A stretch of DNA of 64,000 bases from Stenotrophomonas sp. UBA2629 (GCA_002359895.1 DEOB01000011.1:249203-313202); one strand, 5' to 3'. Counted from the stretch's first letter, positions 1-8,060 are shown. Program-made: numbers and translations. Notes: generated by a model not told the origin, from the sequence alone.

Positions 1-44
1 GGAGGCCTGATTGGGCCTGCGCATCTACTGAGTACTGATGCATG
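1..44. other. Left edge, 3' end of an unseen upstream gene
   Basis: Too short to identify. All three plus-strand frames reach a stop by position 45, and a strong plus-strand terminator follows at once, so a plus-strand gene probably ends here. Confidence 0.3.
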
Positions 45-77
45 AAAGCCAGCCGGTGCGAACCGGCTGGCTTTTTT
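45..77 (+). terminator. Rho-independent terminator of the upstream gene
   Basis: An 11-bp perfect stem (AGCCAGCCGGT with its complement) closes a GCGA loop and is followed by a run of Ts. It lies directly after the likely end of a plus-strand gene cut by the window edge. Confidence 0.85.
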
Positions 78-148
78 GTAGGTGTTTGCACAGGTCGTTG
101 CGCGCTTGGCTGGTTTGAGCGGCGACGATGGGGCCGCAGCACAAGCTG

Positions 149-190
149 CCCTCACCCTAACCCCTCTCCCGCAGGCGGGAGAGGGGCTTT
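149..190 (+). repeat. GC-rich palindromic intergenic repeat, pair A left unit
   Basis: A CCCTCACCC head is followed by a hairpin (CCCCTCTCCCGC / GCGGGAGAGGGG) and a CTTT tail. The same unit recurs inverted at 281-322 and at three other loci (about 4.8, 15.3 and 52.1 kb). The spacer holds a 39-nt segment (195-233) that reappears inverted in pair D. Confidence 0.85.
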
Positions 191-280
191 TTCACTGCAA
201 GTTGAAGCAGCACTGGCAACTGCAGCTTTAAAGCAACACTGGCAAATGCAGCGATGCAGCCCCTAAAGACTGCAGTTTTA

Positions 281-322
281 AAGCCCCTCTCCCGCCTGCG
301 GGAGAGGGGTTGGGGTGAGGGC
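281..322 (-). repeat. GC-rich palindromic intergenic repeat, pair A right unit
   Basis: Reverse-oriented copy of the 149-190 unit: hairpin first, then GGTTGGGGTGAGGG. Together the pair forms a composite element of about 174 bp between the terminators at 45-77 and 378-406. Its spacer carries a partial duplication (CACTGGCAAC/ATGCAG and TTTAAAG each occur twice). Confidence 0.85.
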
Positions 323-377
323 AACGCTTCTCCGCTTTTCACCTCACCGCAAACCCACACAGCTCCCCACACATCCA

Positions 378-406
378 CAAAAAAACCCGCCAGCAATGCT
401 GGCGGG
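378..406 (-). terminator. Rho-independent terminator of the nitroreductase gene
   Basis: Read on the minus strand, CCCGCCAGC pairs with GCTGGCGGG around a 3-nt loop and is followed by seven Ts. It lies about 65 nt past the nitroreductase stop codon. Confidence 0.85.
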
Positions 407-470
407 TCGGTGTGGCTTGCGTCGGCGCGCGGGGGAGAGAACCGCGCCGTTGCCGATCAGACAGACTCGA

Positions 471-1070
471 TCAGCCAAACACCTTGAAACGTGCTTCGTC
501 TTCCACGTAAGCCTTTTCGCCGAAACCGGCTTCGTTGGAGCCGAACGGCATCTGCGCACGCAGGGTCCAGCTGGCCGGCACGCCCCAGGCTTCACGGACG
601 GTTTCGTCCACCAGCGGGTTGTAGTGCTGCAGGCTGGCACCGATGTCGGCGTCGGCCAGTGCGGTCCACACCGCGAACTGCGCCATGCCGTTGGACTGCT
701 CGGCCCACACCGGGAAATTGTCGGCATACAGCGCAAACTGGTCCTGCAGGCCCTTCACCACGTCGGTGTCGATGAAGAACAACACCGTGCCTGCACCAGC
801 GGCGAAGCTGTCGATCTTCTTCTCGGTGCTGGCGAAAGCCTCTGCCGGGACAATCTTGCGCAGCTCGTCCTTGGCACGGCCCCAGAACTTCTGGTTCTCG
901 GTGCCGAACAGGATCACCGCACGCGAGGACTGCGCATTGAACGCCGACGGCGCTTCACGCACGGCCTGCTTGATCAGGTGGGTGGTGTCGTTCTGGCTGA
1001 TCGGCAGGTTCTTGCCGAGGGCGTACTGGGAACGGCGCTTCTTGTACAGGGAGATGGCTTGGCTGCTCAT
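471..1070 (-). CDS. Nitroreductase family protein (Frm2/Hbn1-like)
   Basis: A 199-residue protein of the FMN-dependent nitroreductase fold, the compact subgroup that includes yeast Frm2/Hbn1. These enzymes reduce nitro groups or quinones with NAD(P)H; the natural substrate here is unknown. The N-terminal KKRRSQYAL segment (residues 10-18) is the conserved phosphate-contacting region for FMN, and the PSAFNAQSSRAV segment is also typical. The ATG at 1070 was chosen because AAGGA lies 7 nt upstream; an in-frame ATG two codons earlier is too close to it. The gene is monocistronic, with its own terminator and an AT-rich upstream region. Family assignment is firm; physiological role is not. Confidence 0.9.
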   Translation of the reverse strand: MSSQAISLYKKRRSQYALGKNLPISQNDTTHLIKQAVREAPSAFNAQSSRAVILFGTENQKFWGRAKDELRKIVPAEAFASTEKKIDSFAAGAGTVLFFIDTDVVKGLQDQFALYADNFPVWAEQSNGMAQFAVWTALADADIGASLQHYNPLVDETVREAWGVPASWTLRAQMPFGSNEAGFGEKAYVEDEARFKVFG

Positions 1071-1396
1071 GATCATTTCCTTTAGGGGAAGTAGACCGGC
1101 AACACCGCCGATCTGTCTGTTGGCGGCCATTCTATTTGCTTGCAAATTTAGAACAATTACTCAAATTCCAATGATTCGTTTCAATTTCAGAACAAATGAA
1201 TAGCCGCCACTGTCTCAATCCAGTGTGATTCCAAGGCCTTCCAAGCTCAGAACCGTTGGCTATCAGGTGCTGATAAGCGGAAACCCCCGCCACGTAAGCA
1301 TTAGCCACGGCACCGCAATGCTGAATTCCCACCGCGCATGCACCGCGGTAACACGCGCTGGCGATACTTTTCCGATTCCTGCAAGACGCTGCATCC
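1071..1396. promoter_or_regulatory. AT-rich regulatory region upstream of the nitroreductase
   Basis: No gene seen. Positions 1130-1200 are markedly AT-rich against the surrounding GC-rich DNA. They hold a palindrome, ATTTGC-TT-GCAAAT (1134-1147), and two related copies of AATTT(C)AGAACAA (about 1145-1156 and 1183-1195). These look like operator sites for a regulator of the minus-strand nitroreductase. No such regulator gene is adjacent. Confidence 0.4.
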
Positions 1397-2218
1397 ATGA
1401 CGCTCAACGACTTCCCCTACCTGCATGGCTTCTCCGCCAACGAGCAGGCACGGCTGCGTAAACAGGCACGCCTGTTTGAACCGGCCATCTTCCACGACAT
1501 CGATTTCTGCAATGCCCGCCACGTCTTGGAAGTAGGCAGCGGTGTTGGTGCGCAGACCGAGATCCTGCTGCGCCGCTTTCCCGACCTGCGCATCACCGGC
1601 GTTGACCTCAACGAGCGGCAACTGGCCGCCGCCAACGAGCACATGGCGCTGACCCCGTGGCTGCGCGAGCGGTGTGAGTTCCAACGTGCCGATGCCACCG
1701 ACCTGCCGTTCGAGCCACGCAGCTTCGACGGCGCGTTCTTGTGCTGGGTACTGGAACATGTGCCCTCGCCGGCCCGTGCCCTGGCCGAAGTGCGTCGCGT
1801 ACTCAGCCCGGGCTCGCCGGTGTTCGTCACCGAGGTGATGAACGCCTCGTTCCTGCTCGACCCCTACTCGCCCAACCTGTGGCGCTACTGGATGGCGTTC
1901 AACGATTTCCAGATCGACAGCGGTGGCGACCCGTTTGTCGGCGCCAAGCTCGGCAATCTGCTGCTGGCCGGTGGCTTCCGCGATGTGCAGACGCAGACCA
2001 AGACCGTGCACTTGGACAACCGCGAGCCAGCACGCCGCAAGGTGATGTTCGCGCTATGGGAAGAGCTGCTGCTGTCGGCCGCCGACCAGCTGCTGGAAGC
2101 CGGCAAGGTGGACGCCGCCACCGTGGAAGGCATGCGCCGGGAGTTCAACCAGGTGCAGAACGACCCCAACGCGGTGTTCTTCTATTCCTTCGTGCAGGCC
2201 AGCGCCACGGTCTATTGA
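1397..2218 (+). CDS. Class I SAM-dependent methyltransferase
   Basis: A 273-residue Rossmann-fold methyltransferase. Motif I is VLEVGSGVG (residues 43-51), the acidic residue binding the SAM ribose is in GVD (Asp70), and a typical post-III segment reads FDGAFLCWVLEHVP. The substrate cannot be read from the sequence; similar proteins are annotated only as methyltransferase domain 25/11. No clear Shine-Dalgarno lies before the ATG. The 3' end overlaps the convergent hydrolase gene by 7 bp, so the two transcripts are antisense at their tails. Confidence 0.85.
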   Translation: MTLNDFPYLHGFSANEQARLRKQARLFEPAIFHDIDFCNARHVLEVGSGVGAQTEILLRRFPDLRITGVDLNERQLAAANEHMALTPWLRERCEFQRADATDLPFEPRSFDGAFLCWVLEHVPSPARALAEVRRVLSPGSPVFVTEVMNASFLLDPYSPNLWRYWMAFNDFQIDSGGDPFVGAKLGNLLLAGGFRDVQTQTKTVHLDNREPARRKVMFALWEELLLSAADQLLEAGKVDAATVEGMRREFNQVQNDPNAVFFYSFVQASATVY

Positions 2219-3267
2219 GTGCTGACAGCGGCCGTGGCATCCGGCGCACGCCAGATGCGCTGCCACATCTGCGCCAGCCGCTGTTTGAGGATGGCGCGGT
2301 TACCCGCCTCGCGGTACGACGGCATCTCCTGCCGCGGAGCAATGGCCTGCCATTGCCCGGCCTGCTCGGCAGCCACGGCGAAGTTGAAGTTGTAGTCCGG
2401 CTCCAGCCCCATCCGCAGATCGCTGAGCACCAGCTCACCGTCCTTCACCTGGGCCCGCATGAAGCCGTGGTTGAACCACTGCAGGCGCTGCACCGCCGGG
2501 ACATCGCTGGCTTGGCGCAGCGCCTGCACATTCGAGGGATAGCCCTGGAAATGCATCGGCCCGTGGTCGGCCCACAACGAACGGTCACCCACCACATAGC
2601 CCTGCGGCGTCATCGCCACCACGCGCCACAGCAGCGTGTTGAAGGGCATGGGCACCGAAAAACGCTGTGCATCGGCCAAGCCCATGGCGGCCAACGCCTG
2701 GTCAGCGGCACGATCCACCTGCGCCTTGGCCACCAGCGACCACCCCAGGTAACCGGTGCTCAAGGCCAGCCCGAGCACCAGTGCCCGCTGTGCGAGGGGC
2801 CTTGCGCGCGCCCACCAGGCCACCGCGCAACCCAACAGCAGCCACACCGTATACAGCGGGTCGATGATGAAAACGCTGGACCACATGGCCGGCGGCGGCA
2901 TCAGCGGCCACCACAGCTGGGTGCCGTACACAGTGAACGCATCCAGCAATGGGTGGGTGACCAAGGCCAGCACCATCGCCCACCACCATCGGCCCGGCGC
3001 CTGCGCGACCCGGCCATGGCCAAAGCGCCGGTACAACCACCAGATCAGCGTGCCCAGCAGCGGCAGCACGAACAGCGAATGACTGAAACTGCGGTGCACC
3101 GTCATCAAACTCACCGGGTTGTCGGTGAAAATTTTGATCAGCAGGCCGTCCAGGTCGGGCAAGGTCGCCAGCGCCGCACCGGCCAGCAACGCCGCCCTGC
3201 GGTGTGCAGCGGGAGCAATGGCAGCGGCGATGGCGCCACCAAGAACAATCTGACTGAGGGAATCCAT
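2212..3267 (-). CDS. Inner-membrane metal-dependent hydrolase (DUF457/YdjM-like)
   Basis: A 351-residue protein with about four or five hydrophobic segments in the N-terminal half and a soluble C-terminal half. The family signature is visible: LPDLDG (Asp38, Asp40), HRSFSH (His58-His63) and THPLLDAFTVYG (His105, Asp109), which should form the metal site. Homologues are called membrane-bound metal-dependent hydrolases; E. coli YdjM is SOS-regulated, but I see no LexA box here. AGGA sits 7 nt before the ATG. It is transcribed divergently from metK and its 3' end overlaps the methyltransferase. The substrate is unknown. Confidence 0.85.
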   Translation of the reverse strand: MDSLSQIVLGGAIAAAIAPAAHRRAALLAGAALATLPDLDGLLIKIFTDNPVSLMTVHRSFSHSLFVLPLLGTLIWWLYRRFGHGRVAQAPGRWWWAMVLALVTHPLLDAFTVYGTQLWWPLMPPPAMWSSVFIIDPLYTVWLLLGCAVAWWARARPLAQRALVLGLALSTGYLGWSLVAKAQVDRAADQALAAMGLADAQRFSVPMPFNTLLWRVVAMTPQGYVVGDRSLWADHGPMHFQGYPSNVQALRQASDVPAVQRLQWFNHGFMRAQVKDGELVLSDLRMGLEPDYNFNFAVAAEQAGQWQAIAPRQEMPSYREAGNRAILKQRLAQMWQRIWRAPDATAAVSTQ

Positions 3268-3422
3268 GCGCCGATCCTAGCAAGCCGGCCTTGTGCTTAT
3301 CCTTTCTTCGCCCGAAATTGCTTAACGACCGGCAACATTGCACAGCGCACAATGCACCCCGGGGTCATGCCGTGTATCATGCGCGCCCATCTTTCCATCC
3401 GAATCAAAGGATATATAGCCTG

Positions 3423-4658
3423 ATGTCCAGCTACCTGTTCACCTCCGAATCGGTCTCCGAAGGCCATCCGGACAAGATTGCCGACCAGATCTCCGACGCG
3501 GTGCTTGACGCGATCCTGACCCAGGACAAGCGCGCCCGTGTTGCCTGCGAAACCCTGGTGAAGACCGGTGCGGCCATCGTGGCCGGCGAAGTCACCACCT
3601 CGGCGTGGGTCGACATCGAAGAACTCACCCGCAATGTGATCAACTCCATCGGCTATGACAATTCCGACGTCGGCTTCGACGGTCATACCTGCGCGATCAT
3701 CAACATGCTGGGCAAGCAGTCCCCGGACATTGCCGCCGGCGTTGACGGCAGCAGCAAGAAGGCCAAGAAGCCGGAAGAACAAGGCGCTGGCGACCAGGGC
3801 CTGATGTTCGGCTACGCCTGCAACGAAGCCCCGGAGTTCATGCCGGCGCCCATCTACTACTCGCACCGTCTGGTCGAGCAGCAGGCCAAGGTCCGCAAGA
3901 AGAAGAACTCGCCGTTGCCGTGGCTGCGCCCGGATGCCAAGAGCCAGGTCACCCTGCGCTACGGCCAGGACGGCAAGATCGAAGGCCTGGACGCAGTGGT
4001 GCTGTCCACCCAACACGACCCGGGCGTGAAGCAGAAGGACCTGATCGAGGCCGTGCGCGAGCACATCCTCAAGCCGGTGTTGCCGAAGGCATGGCTGGAA
4101 AAGCTGCCGAAGAACAAGGTGCACATCAACCCGACCGGCATCTTCGTGATCGGCGGCCCGGTGGGCGACTGCGGCCTGACCGGCCGCAAGATCATCGTCG
4201 ACACCTACGGCGGCATGGCACGTCATGGTGGCGGTGCGTTCTCGGGCAAGGATCCGTCCAAGGTTGACCGTTCGGCCGCTTACGCTGCCCGCTACGTCGC
4301 CAAGAACGTGGTTGCTGCCGGCCTGGCCGACAAGTGCGAAGTGCAGGTTTCCTACGCCATCGGCGTGGCCGAGCCGACCTCGATCTCGGTGACCACCTTT
4401 GGCACCGGCAAGATCGCCGACGCACAAATCGAGAAGCTGATCCGCGCGCACTTCGACCTGCGCCCGTACGGCATCATCAAGATGCTCGACCTGATCCACC
4501 CGATGTACCAGCAGACCGCTGCGTATGGTCACTTCGGCCGCAAGCCGAAGGAATTCTCGTACGTTGATGGCGACGGCAAGACCCAGAACGCCACCGCGTT
4601 CTCCTGGGAAAACACCGACCGCGCCGAAGCCCTGCGTAAGGCTGCAAAGCTGAAGTAA
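3423..4658 (+). CDS. metK: S-adenosylmethionine synthase
   Basis: A 411-residue MetK, slightly longer than the E. coli enzyme (384). It makes SAM from methionine and ATP in the cytoplasm. Visible signatures are EGHPDKI (His15, Asp17), the GAGDQG hexapeptide (121-126) and the glycine-rich loop GGGAFSGKD (269-277). The ATG at 3423 begins the conserved MSSYLFTSESVSEGHPDK sequence and follows AAAGGA by about 11 nt; an open frame reaching further upstream has no conserved residues. A rho-independent terminator follows, so it is monocistronic. ahcY, the next step of the SAM cycle, lies 9 kb downstream. I find no SAM riboswitch in its leader. Confidence 0.98.
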   Translation: MSSYLFTSESVSEGHPDKIADQISDAVLDAILTQDKRARVACETLVKTGAAIVAGEVTTSAWVDIEELTRNVINSIGYDNSDVGFDGHTCAIINMLGKQSPDIAAGVDGSSKKAKKPEEQGAGDQGLMFGYACNEAPEFMPAPIYYSHRLVEQQAKVRKKKNSPLPWLRPDAKSQVTLRYGQDGKIEGLDAVVLSTQHDPGVKQKDLIEAVREHILKPVLPKAWLEKLPKNKVHINPTGIFVIGGPVGDCGLTGRKIIVDTYGGMARHGGGAFSGKDPSKVDRSAAYAARYVAKNVVAAGLADKCEVQVSYAIGVAEPTSISVTTFGTGKIADAQIEKLIRAHFDLRPYGIIKMLDLIHPMYQQTAAYGHFGRKPKEFSYVDGDGKTQNATAFSWENTDRAEALRKAAKLK

Positions 4659-4686
4659 GGTTTCGCCAAGGTTGTTGGTTGTAAGG

Positions 4687-4720
4687 AAAGGCCACCCGCA
4701 AGGGTGGCCTTTCTGCTTTT
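4687..4720 (+). terminator. metK terminator
   Basis: An 11-bp perfect stem AAAGGCCACCC / GGGTGGCCTTT with a GCAA tetraloop, followed by CTGCTTTT, 28 nt after the metK stop. Confidence 0.85.
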
Positions 4721-4738
4721 GGCTTTGGCTTTGGCTTT
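4715..4738. repeat. GGCTTT hexanucleotide tract
   Basis: Three perfect GGCTTT units preceded by GCTTTT. The same unit in reverse complement (AAAGCC) occurs after ahcY at about 15428-15445, again beside a GC-rich repeat pair. Confidence 0.7.
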
Positions 4739-4756
4739 AGCTTCCGCTTCTGCTTC

Positions 4757-4798
4757 AGCCCTTCTCCCGCCTGCGGGAGAAGGGTTGGGATGAGGGCG
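4757..4798 (-). repeat. GC-rich palindromic intergenic repeat, pair B left unit
   Basis: Minus-orientation unit: hairpin CCCTTCTCCCGC / GCGGGAGAAGGG followed by TTGGGATGAGGG. It differs from pair A mainly by TTCTCC in place of CTCTCC, with a matching compensatory change in the other arm (GAGAAG). Confidence 0.8.
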
Positions 4799-4845
4799 CT
4801 TCTGACGTCGCTCCAGCATCAAGCGCCAAGATCAAAATCTGAAAG

Positions 4846-4897
4846 CCCCCTCATCCGCCCCTGCGGGGCACCTTCTCCCGCAAGCGGGAGAAGGGAA
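4846..4897 (+). repeat. GC-rich palindromic intergenic repeat, pair B right unit (two-hairpin variant)
   Basis: Begins CCCTCATCCGCCCC, has a small GCCCC-TGC-GGGGC hairpin, then the large hairpin CTTCTCCCGC / GCGGGAGAAG. A nearly identical variant lies at 15371-15417. The rest of the metK to CDP-alcohol phosphotransferase gap (4898-5040) shows nothing I can name. Confidence 0.8.
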
Positions 4898-5040
4898 AGC
4901 ACAGCCCTGCCTTCCACCGTCAAGCAGCACTCAGCCTCATCATCCTTCGCCAGAAAACACACAGCCTCGTCCCGCATTGCTTCGGCTATGCGGCTTATCG
5001 TCACCACCGCCCCACGCTCCAATGCACTACCATCGCCGCC

Positions 5041-5664
5041 ATGGGAAAGGATGACCGTAGACCAATTGCCGCCCGCTCCACCGGCTGGGCCCGTGCCCTG
5101 AGTGCCGCACTGGTGCGCTCTTCCATCACGCCGAACCAGATTTCGGTGCTGAGCATTCTGTTCGCCGCCCTCGGCGCCGCCGCGCTGCTCTACTGGCCCG
5201 GTATGGCGGGGTTGATCACCTGCGCGGTGTGCATACAGCTGCGCCTGATCTGCAACCTGCTCGACGGCATGGTGGCGATGGAAGGCGGCAAGCAGACGCC
5301 CACCGGTGCGCTCTACAACGAATACCCCGACCGCATTGCCGACTCGCTGCTGATCGTCGCGCTGGGCTATGCCGCCGGCATGCCATGGCTGGGTTGGCTG
5401 GGTGCATTGCTCGCCGCATTGACCGCCTATGTGCGCCTGTCCGGCGCCAGCCTTGGCTTGGCGCAGGACTTCCGTGGGCCGATGGCCAAGCAACACCGCA
5501 TGGCCGTACTCACTGCCGCTTGCCTGCTTGCACTTATTGAAGTGCTGGTCACACACACCGCCTATGTTCTGCCGACTGCTGCAATCGTCATCGCAGCCGG
5601 CTCATTGCTGACCTGCATCACCCGCACCCGCGCCATCGCCGCGCAGCTCAAGGTGCGCGCATGA
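5041..5664 (+). CDS. CDP-alcohol phosphatidyltransferase family protein (YnbA-like)
   Basis: A 207-residue polytopic membrane protein of the CDP-alcohol phosphotransferase family, which joins a CDP-linked lipid or alcohol to a second alcohol during phospholipid synthesis. The family motif DxxDGxxAR(x8)GxxxDxxxD is present but altered: Asn72, Asp75-Gly76, Ala79-Met80, Gly89, Asn93, Asp97. The first and third aspartates are therefore Asn and the Arg is Met. The stop overlaps the next start (ATGA), and an acyltransferase and a CdsA-like enzyme follow, so it heads a three-gene lipid cassette resembling E. coli ynbAB. No strong Shine-Dalgarno is seen. The head group is unknown. Confidence 0.85.
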   Translation: MGKDDRRPIAARSTGWARALSAALVRSSITPNQISVLSILFAALGAAALLYWPGMAGLITCAVCIQLRLICNLLDGMVAMEGGKQTPTGALYNEYPDRIADSLLIVALGYAAGMPWLGWLGALLAALTAYVRLSGASLGLAQDFRGPMAKQHRMAVLTAACLLALIEVLVTHTAYVLPTAAIVIAAGSLLTCITRTRAIAAQLKVRA

Positions 5665-6257
5665 TGCTGTCGCGCGTGCTGGTCGCGGCCGTCAAAGTGT
5701 TCATCGGCGCTTATCCGCGCTGGGTTGGCAGCCGCCCCACCGATACCCAACGCATCTATTTCGCCAACCATTCCAGCCACCTGGACACCGTGGCGTTGTG
5801 GTCGGCATTGCCGCCTGCGCTGCGCGAGCACACCCGCCCGGTGGCCGCGCGCGATTACTGGAGCAAGGGCATCCGCAAGGTCATTGCCGACAAGGGTTTC
5901 AACGCGGTGTTGATCGAGCGTGACCGCAACAAGTGCGAAGGTGATCCACTGCAACCGCTGCATGACGCACTGGATGCGGGTGATTCACTGATTTTGTTTC
6001 CGGAAGGCACGCGCAACCACGAGGAAACACCGCAGGCGTTCAAGGCCGGGCTGTACTACCTGGCCCAGCGCTACCCGCATGTGGAGCTGGTGGCGGTCTA
6101 CCTGGACAACGCCCGCCGCGCGCTGCCCAAGGGCAGCATGGTGCCGGTGCCGCTGGTGTGCACGGTGCGCTTTGGCGCGCCGCTCAACCGCATTCCCGAC
6201 GAAGACAAGGCGCACTTCTTGGAGCGCGCACGGCAGGCCGTGGTGGATCTGGCATGA
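5661..6257 (+). CDS. 1-acyl-sn-glycerol-3-phosphate acyltransferase (PlsC-like)
   Basis: A 198-residue PlsC-family acyltransferase. The catalytic NHSSHLD block (His37 and Asp42 of the HX4D motif) and the phosphate-binding FPEGTR (113-118) are intact. Members transfer an acyl chain to lysophosphatidic acid to give phosphatidic acid. The start overlaps the previous stop by 4 nt and its stop overlaps the next start by 4 nt, so all three genes should be translated together. It is short compared with full PlsC proteins (about 240), so it may act on a specialised acceptor rather than being the housekeeping enzyme. Confidence 0.88.
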   Translation: MMLSRVLVAAVKVFIGAYPRWVGSRPTDTQRIYFANHSSHLDTVALWSALPPALREHTRPVAARDYWSKGIRKVIADKGFNAVLIERDRNKCEGDPLQPLHDALDAGDSLILFPEGTRNHEETPQAFKAGLYYLAQRYPHVELVAVYLDNARRALPKGSMVPVPLVCTVRFGAPLNRIPDEDKAHFLERARQAVVDLA

Positions 6258-7237
6258 ACAACGTATTCCAACACCTGCCGTTGGGCAGTTTCCTGCAGCA
6301 GGCCATTGACCGCGCGCCACCGAAGTTCTGGTGGATGATCGGCGGCGTGCTCGGCGTGCTCGTCCTCGCCAGCACCATCGGCTTCATCCTCGGCCGCATC
6401 AAACCCGGCTCGGTGGTGGACAACCTCAATGCGCGCATCCGCGCGTGGTGGGTGATGGCCGGCGTGCTGCTGGTGTGCTTCCTGATGGGCAAGATCGCCA
6501 CGCTGGTGTTCTTCGGCCTGCTGTCGTTCTTCGCGCTGCGCGAGTTCATCTCGCTCACACCTACCCGGCGCGGCGATCACCTTGCGCTGTGCCTGTGCTT
6601 TTACATCGCCATCCCGCTGCAGTATTGGTTGATCGGCATTGATTGGTACGGCATGTTCGTCATGTGCATCCCGGTGTATGGGTTTCTGGCGCTGCCAGCC
6701 ATTTCGGCGCTGTCCGGTGACACCGAGAACTTCCTGGAGCGCAACACCAAGATCCAGTGGGGCGTGATGCTCACCGTGTTCTGCCTGAGCCATGCGCCGG
6801 CGCTGATGCTGCTGCGCATCCCCGGCTACGAAGGCCAGAACCTGATGCTGCTGTTCTATCTGTTGCTGGTGGTGCAGTTGAGCGACGTACTGCAGTACGT
6901 GTTCGGCAAGCTGTTCGGCAAGCATCTGCTGGCGCCGCTGGTCAGCCCGTCCAAAACGGTGGAAGGATTGGTGGGCGGCGGTTTGGCGGCCACCGGCGTC
7001 GGTGCGGCGTTGTACTGGATCACGCCATTCTCGCCATTGCAGTCGGCTGCGCTGTCGCTGTTGATCGTGATCTGCGGCTTCCTCGGTGGCCTGGCGCTGT
7101 CTGCGGTGAAGCGCAGCCTCGGCGCCAAGGATTGGGGCGAGATGATCGAAGGCCACGGCGGCATTCTGGATAGGCTGGATTCGGTGGTGTTCTCCGCGCC
7201 GGTGTTCTTCCATGTGGTGCGCTACAACTTCCAGTGA
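6254..7237 (+). CDS. Phosphatidate cytidylyltransferase (CdsA family, YnbB-like)
   Basis: A 327-residue integral membrane protein with several hydrophobic helices. The CdsA signature is near the C terminus (residues 283-307): SAVKRSLGAKDWGE followed by GHGGILDRLDS, with the conserved Lys-Asp, His-Gly-Gly and Asp-Arg. These enzymes make CDP-diacylglycerol from phosphatidate and CTP. The ATG at 6254 overlaps the acyltransferase stop (ATGA), which decides the start. Together the three genes could make phosphatidate, activate it and add a head group, a self-contained phospholipid branch. It probably supplements the housekeeping cdsA, which is not in this window. Confidence 0.9.
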   Translation: MNNVFQHLPLGSFLQQAIDRAPPKFWWMIGGVLGVLVLASTIGFILGRIKPGSVVDNLNARIRAWWVMAGVLLVCFLMGKIATLVFFGLLSFFALREFISLTPTRRGDHLALCLCFYIAIPLQYWLIGIDWYGMFVMCIPVYGFLALPAISALSGDTENFLERNTKIQWGVMLTVFCLSHAPALMLLRIPGYEGQNLMLLFYLLLVVQLSDVLQYVFGKLFGKHLLAPLVSPSKTVEGLVGGGLAATGVGAALYWITPFSPLQSAALSLLIVICGFLGGLALSAVKRSLGAKDWGEMIEGHGGILDRLDSVVFSAPVFFHVVRYNFQ

Positions 7238-7395
7238 GCAACCCGCAGCTGTTTTGCCTGCACCGGCCACCCTCCGCGCGCGCTTTTGCGGAAAGGTCCG
7301 GTCCGCGGCTGTCTGCAACAGGGTACAGCGCTCTTTGGCTACCGCCGCTTCCCGCTCTGGGGTAGCCTGCGGCTCCTGTCGTAACGGCGATCCCC

Positions 7396-7923
7396 ATGTC
7401 CGAGTTCAAGTCCCACCAATTGTCGATGACCGTGTTGATGACGCCGGAGATGGCCAATTTCTCCGGCAAGGTACACGGCGGTGCCGTGCTGCGACTGCTC
7501 GATCAGGTGGCCTACGCCTGCGCCAGCCGCTACGCCGGCAACTATGTGGTGACGTTGTCGGTGGACCAGGTGATGTTCCGCCAACCCATCGCGGTGGGTG
7601 AGCTGGTCACATTTCTGGCGTCGGTGAACTACACCGGCACCTCGTCGATGGAAATCGGCATCAAGGTGGTGGCCGAGGACATCCGCAAGGCCAGCGTGCG
7701 CCACGCCAACAGCTGCTTCTTCACCATGGTGGCGGTGGACGACGATGGCAAACCCACACCCGTGCCCACGCTGCAGCCGGAAACCAGCGACGAGAAGCGC
7801 CGCTTCGCGGCCGCGCAGATCCGCCGCCAGCTGCGGCAGGAGATGGAACAACGCCATCTGGAACTGCTCAAAAGCAACCCTTCCGGCGAAGCGGACTTCG
7901 CGGCGGAACCTGCCGAAGGCTGA
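7396..7923 (+). CDS. Acyl-CoA thioesterase, hotdog fold (YciA/BFIT type)
   Basis: A 175-residue single hotdog-domain thioesterase. The GKVHGGAVLRLLDQVAYACA segment carries the conserved HGG (27-29) and catalytic-type Asp36. The enzyme should hydrolyse acyl-CoA to free acid and CoA in the cytoplasm; the chain length preferred cannot be read. The C-terminal 40 residues are charged and probably helical. No good Shine-Dalgarno lies before the ATG. The convergent ppc gene ends 137 bp downstream, and that gap has no clear terminator. Confidence 0.88.
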   Translation: MSEFKSHQLSMTVLMTPEMANFSGKVHGGAVLRLLDQVAYACASRYAGNYVVTLSVDQVMFRQPIAVGELVTFLASVNYTGTSSMEIGIKVVAEDIRKASVRHANSCFFTMVAVDDDGKPTPVPTLQPETSDEKRRFAAAQIRRQLRQEMEQRHLELLKSNPSGEADFAAEPAEG

Positions 7924-8060
7924 GGCAACAAGGGTTGCAGCTCCGCCATGCGCGGTGCTGTAACCCCTTTCATTGGCGCTATGGGCGCAGTGCGCGCCGA
8001 TACCCGCAGCACTCCCGGGCGCGCACCTGCCCGCCCGGGGAGCATCGCCGCCCGATGCGC

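Noticed and set aside
3280..3422. SAM riboswitch before metK
   Set aside because: I could not pair any known SAM-I, SAM-II or SAM-IV type core in the 140-nt leader.
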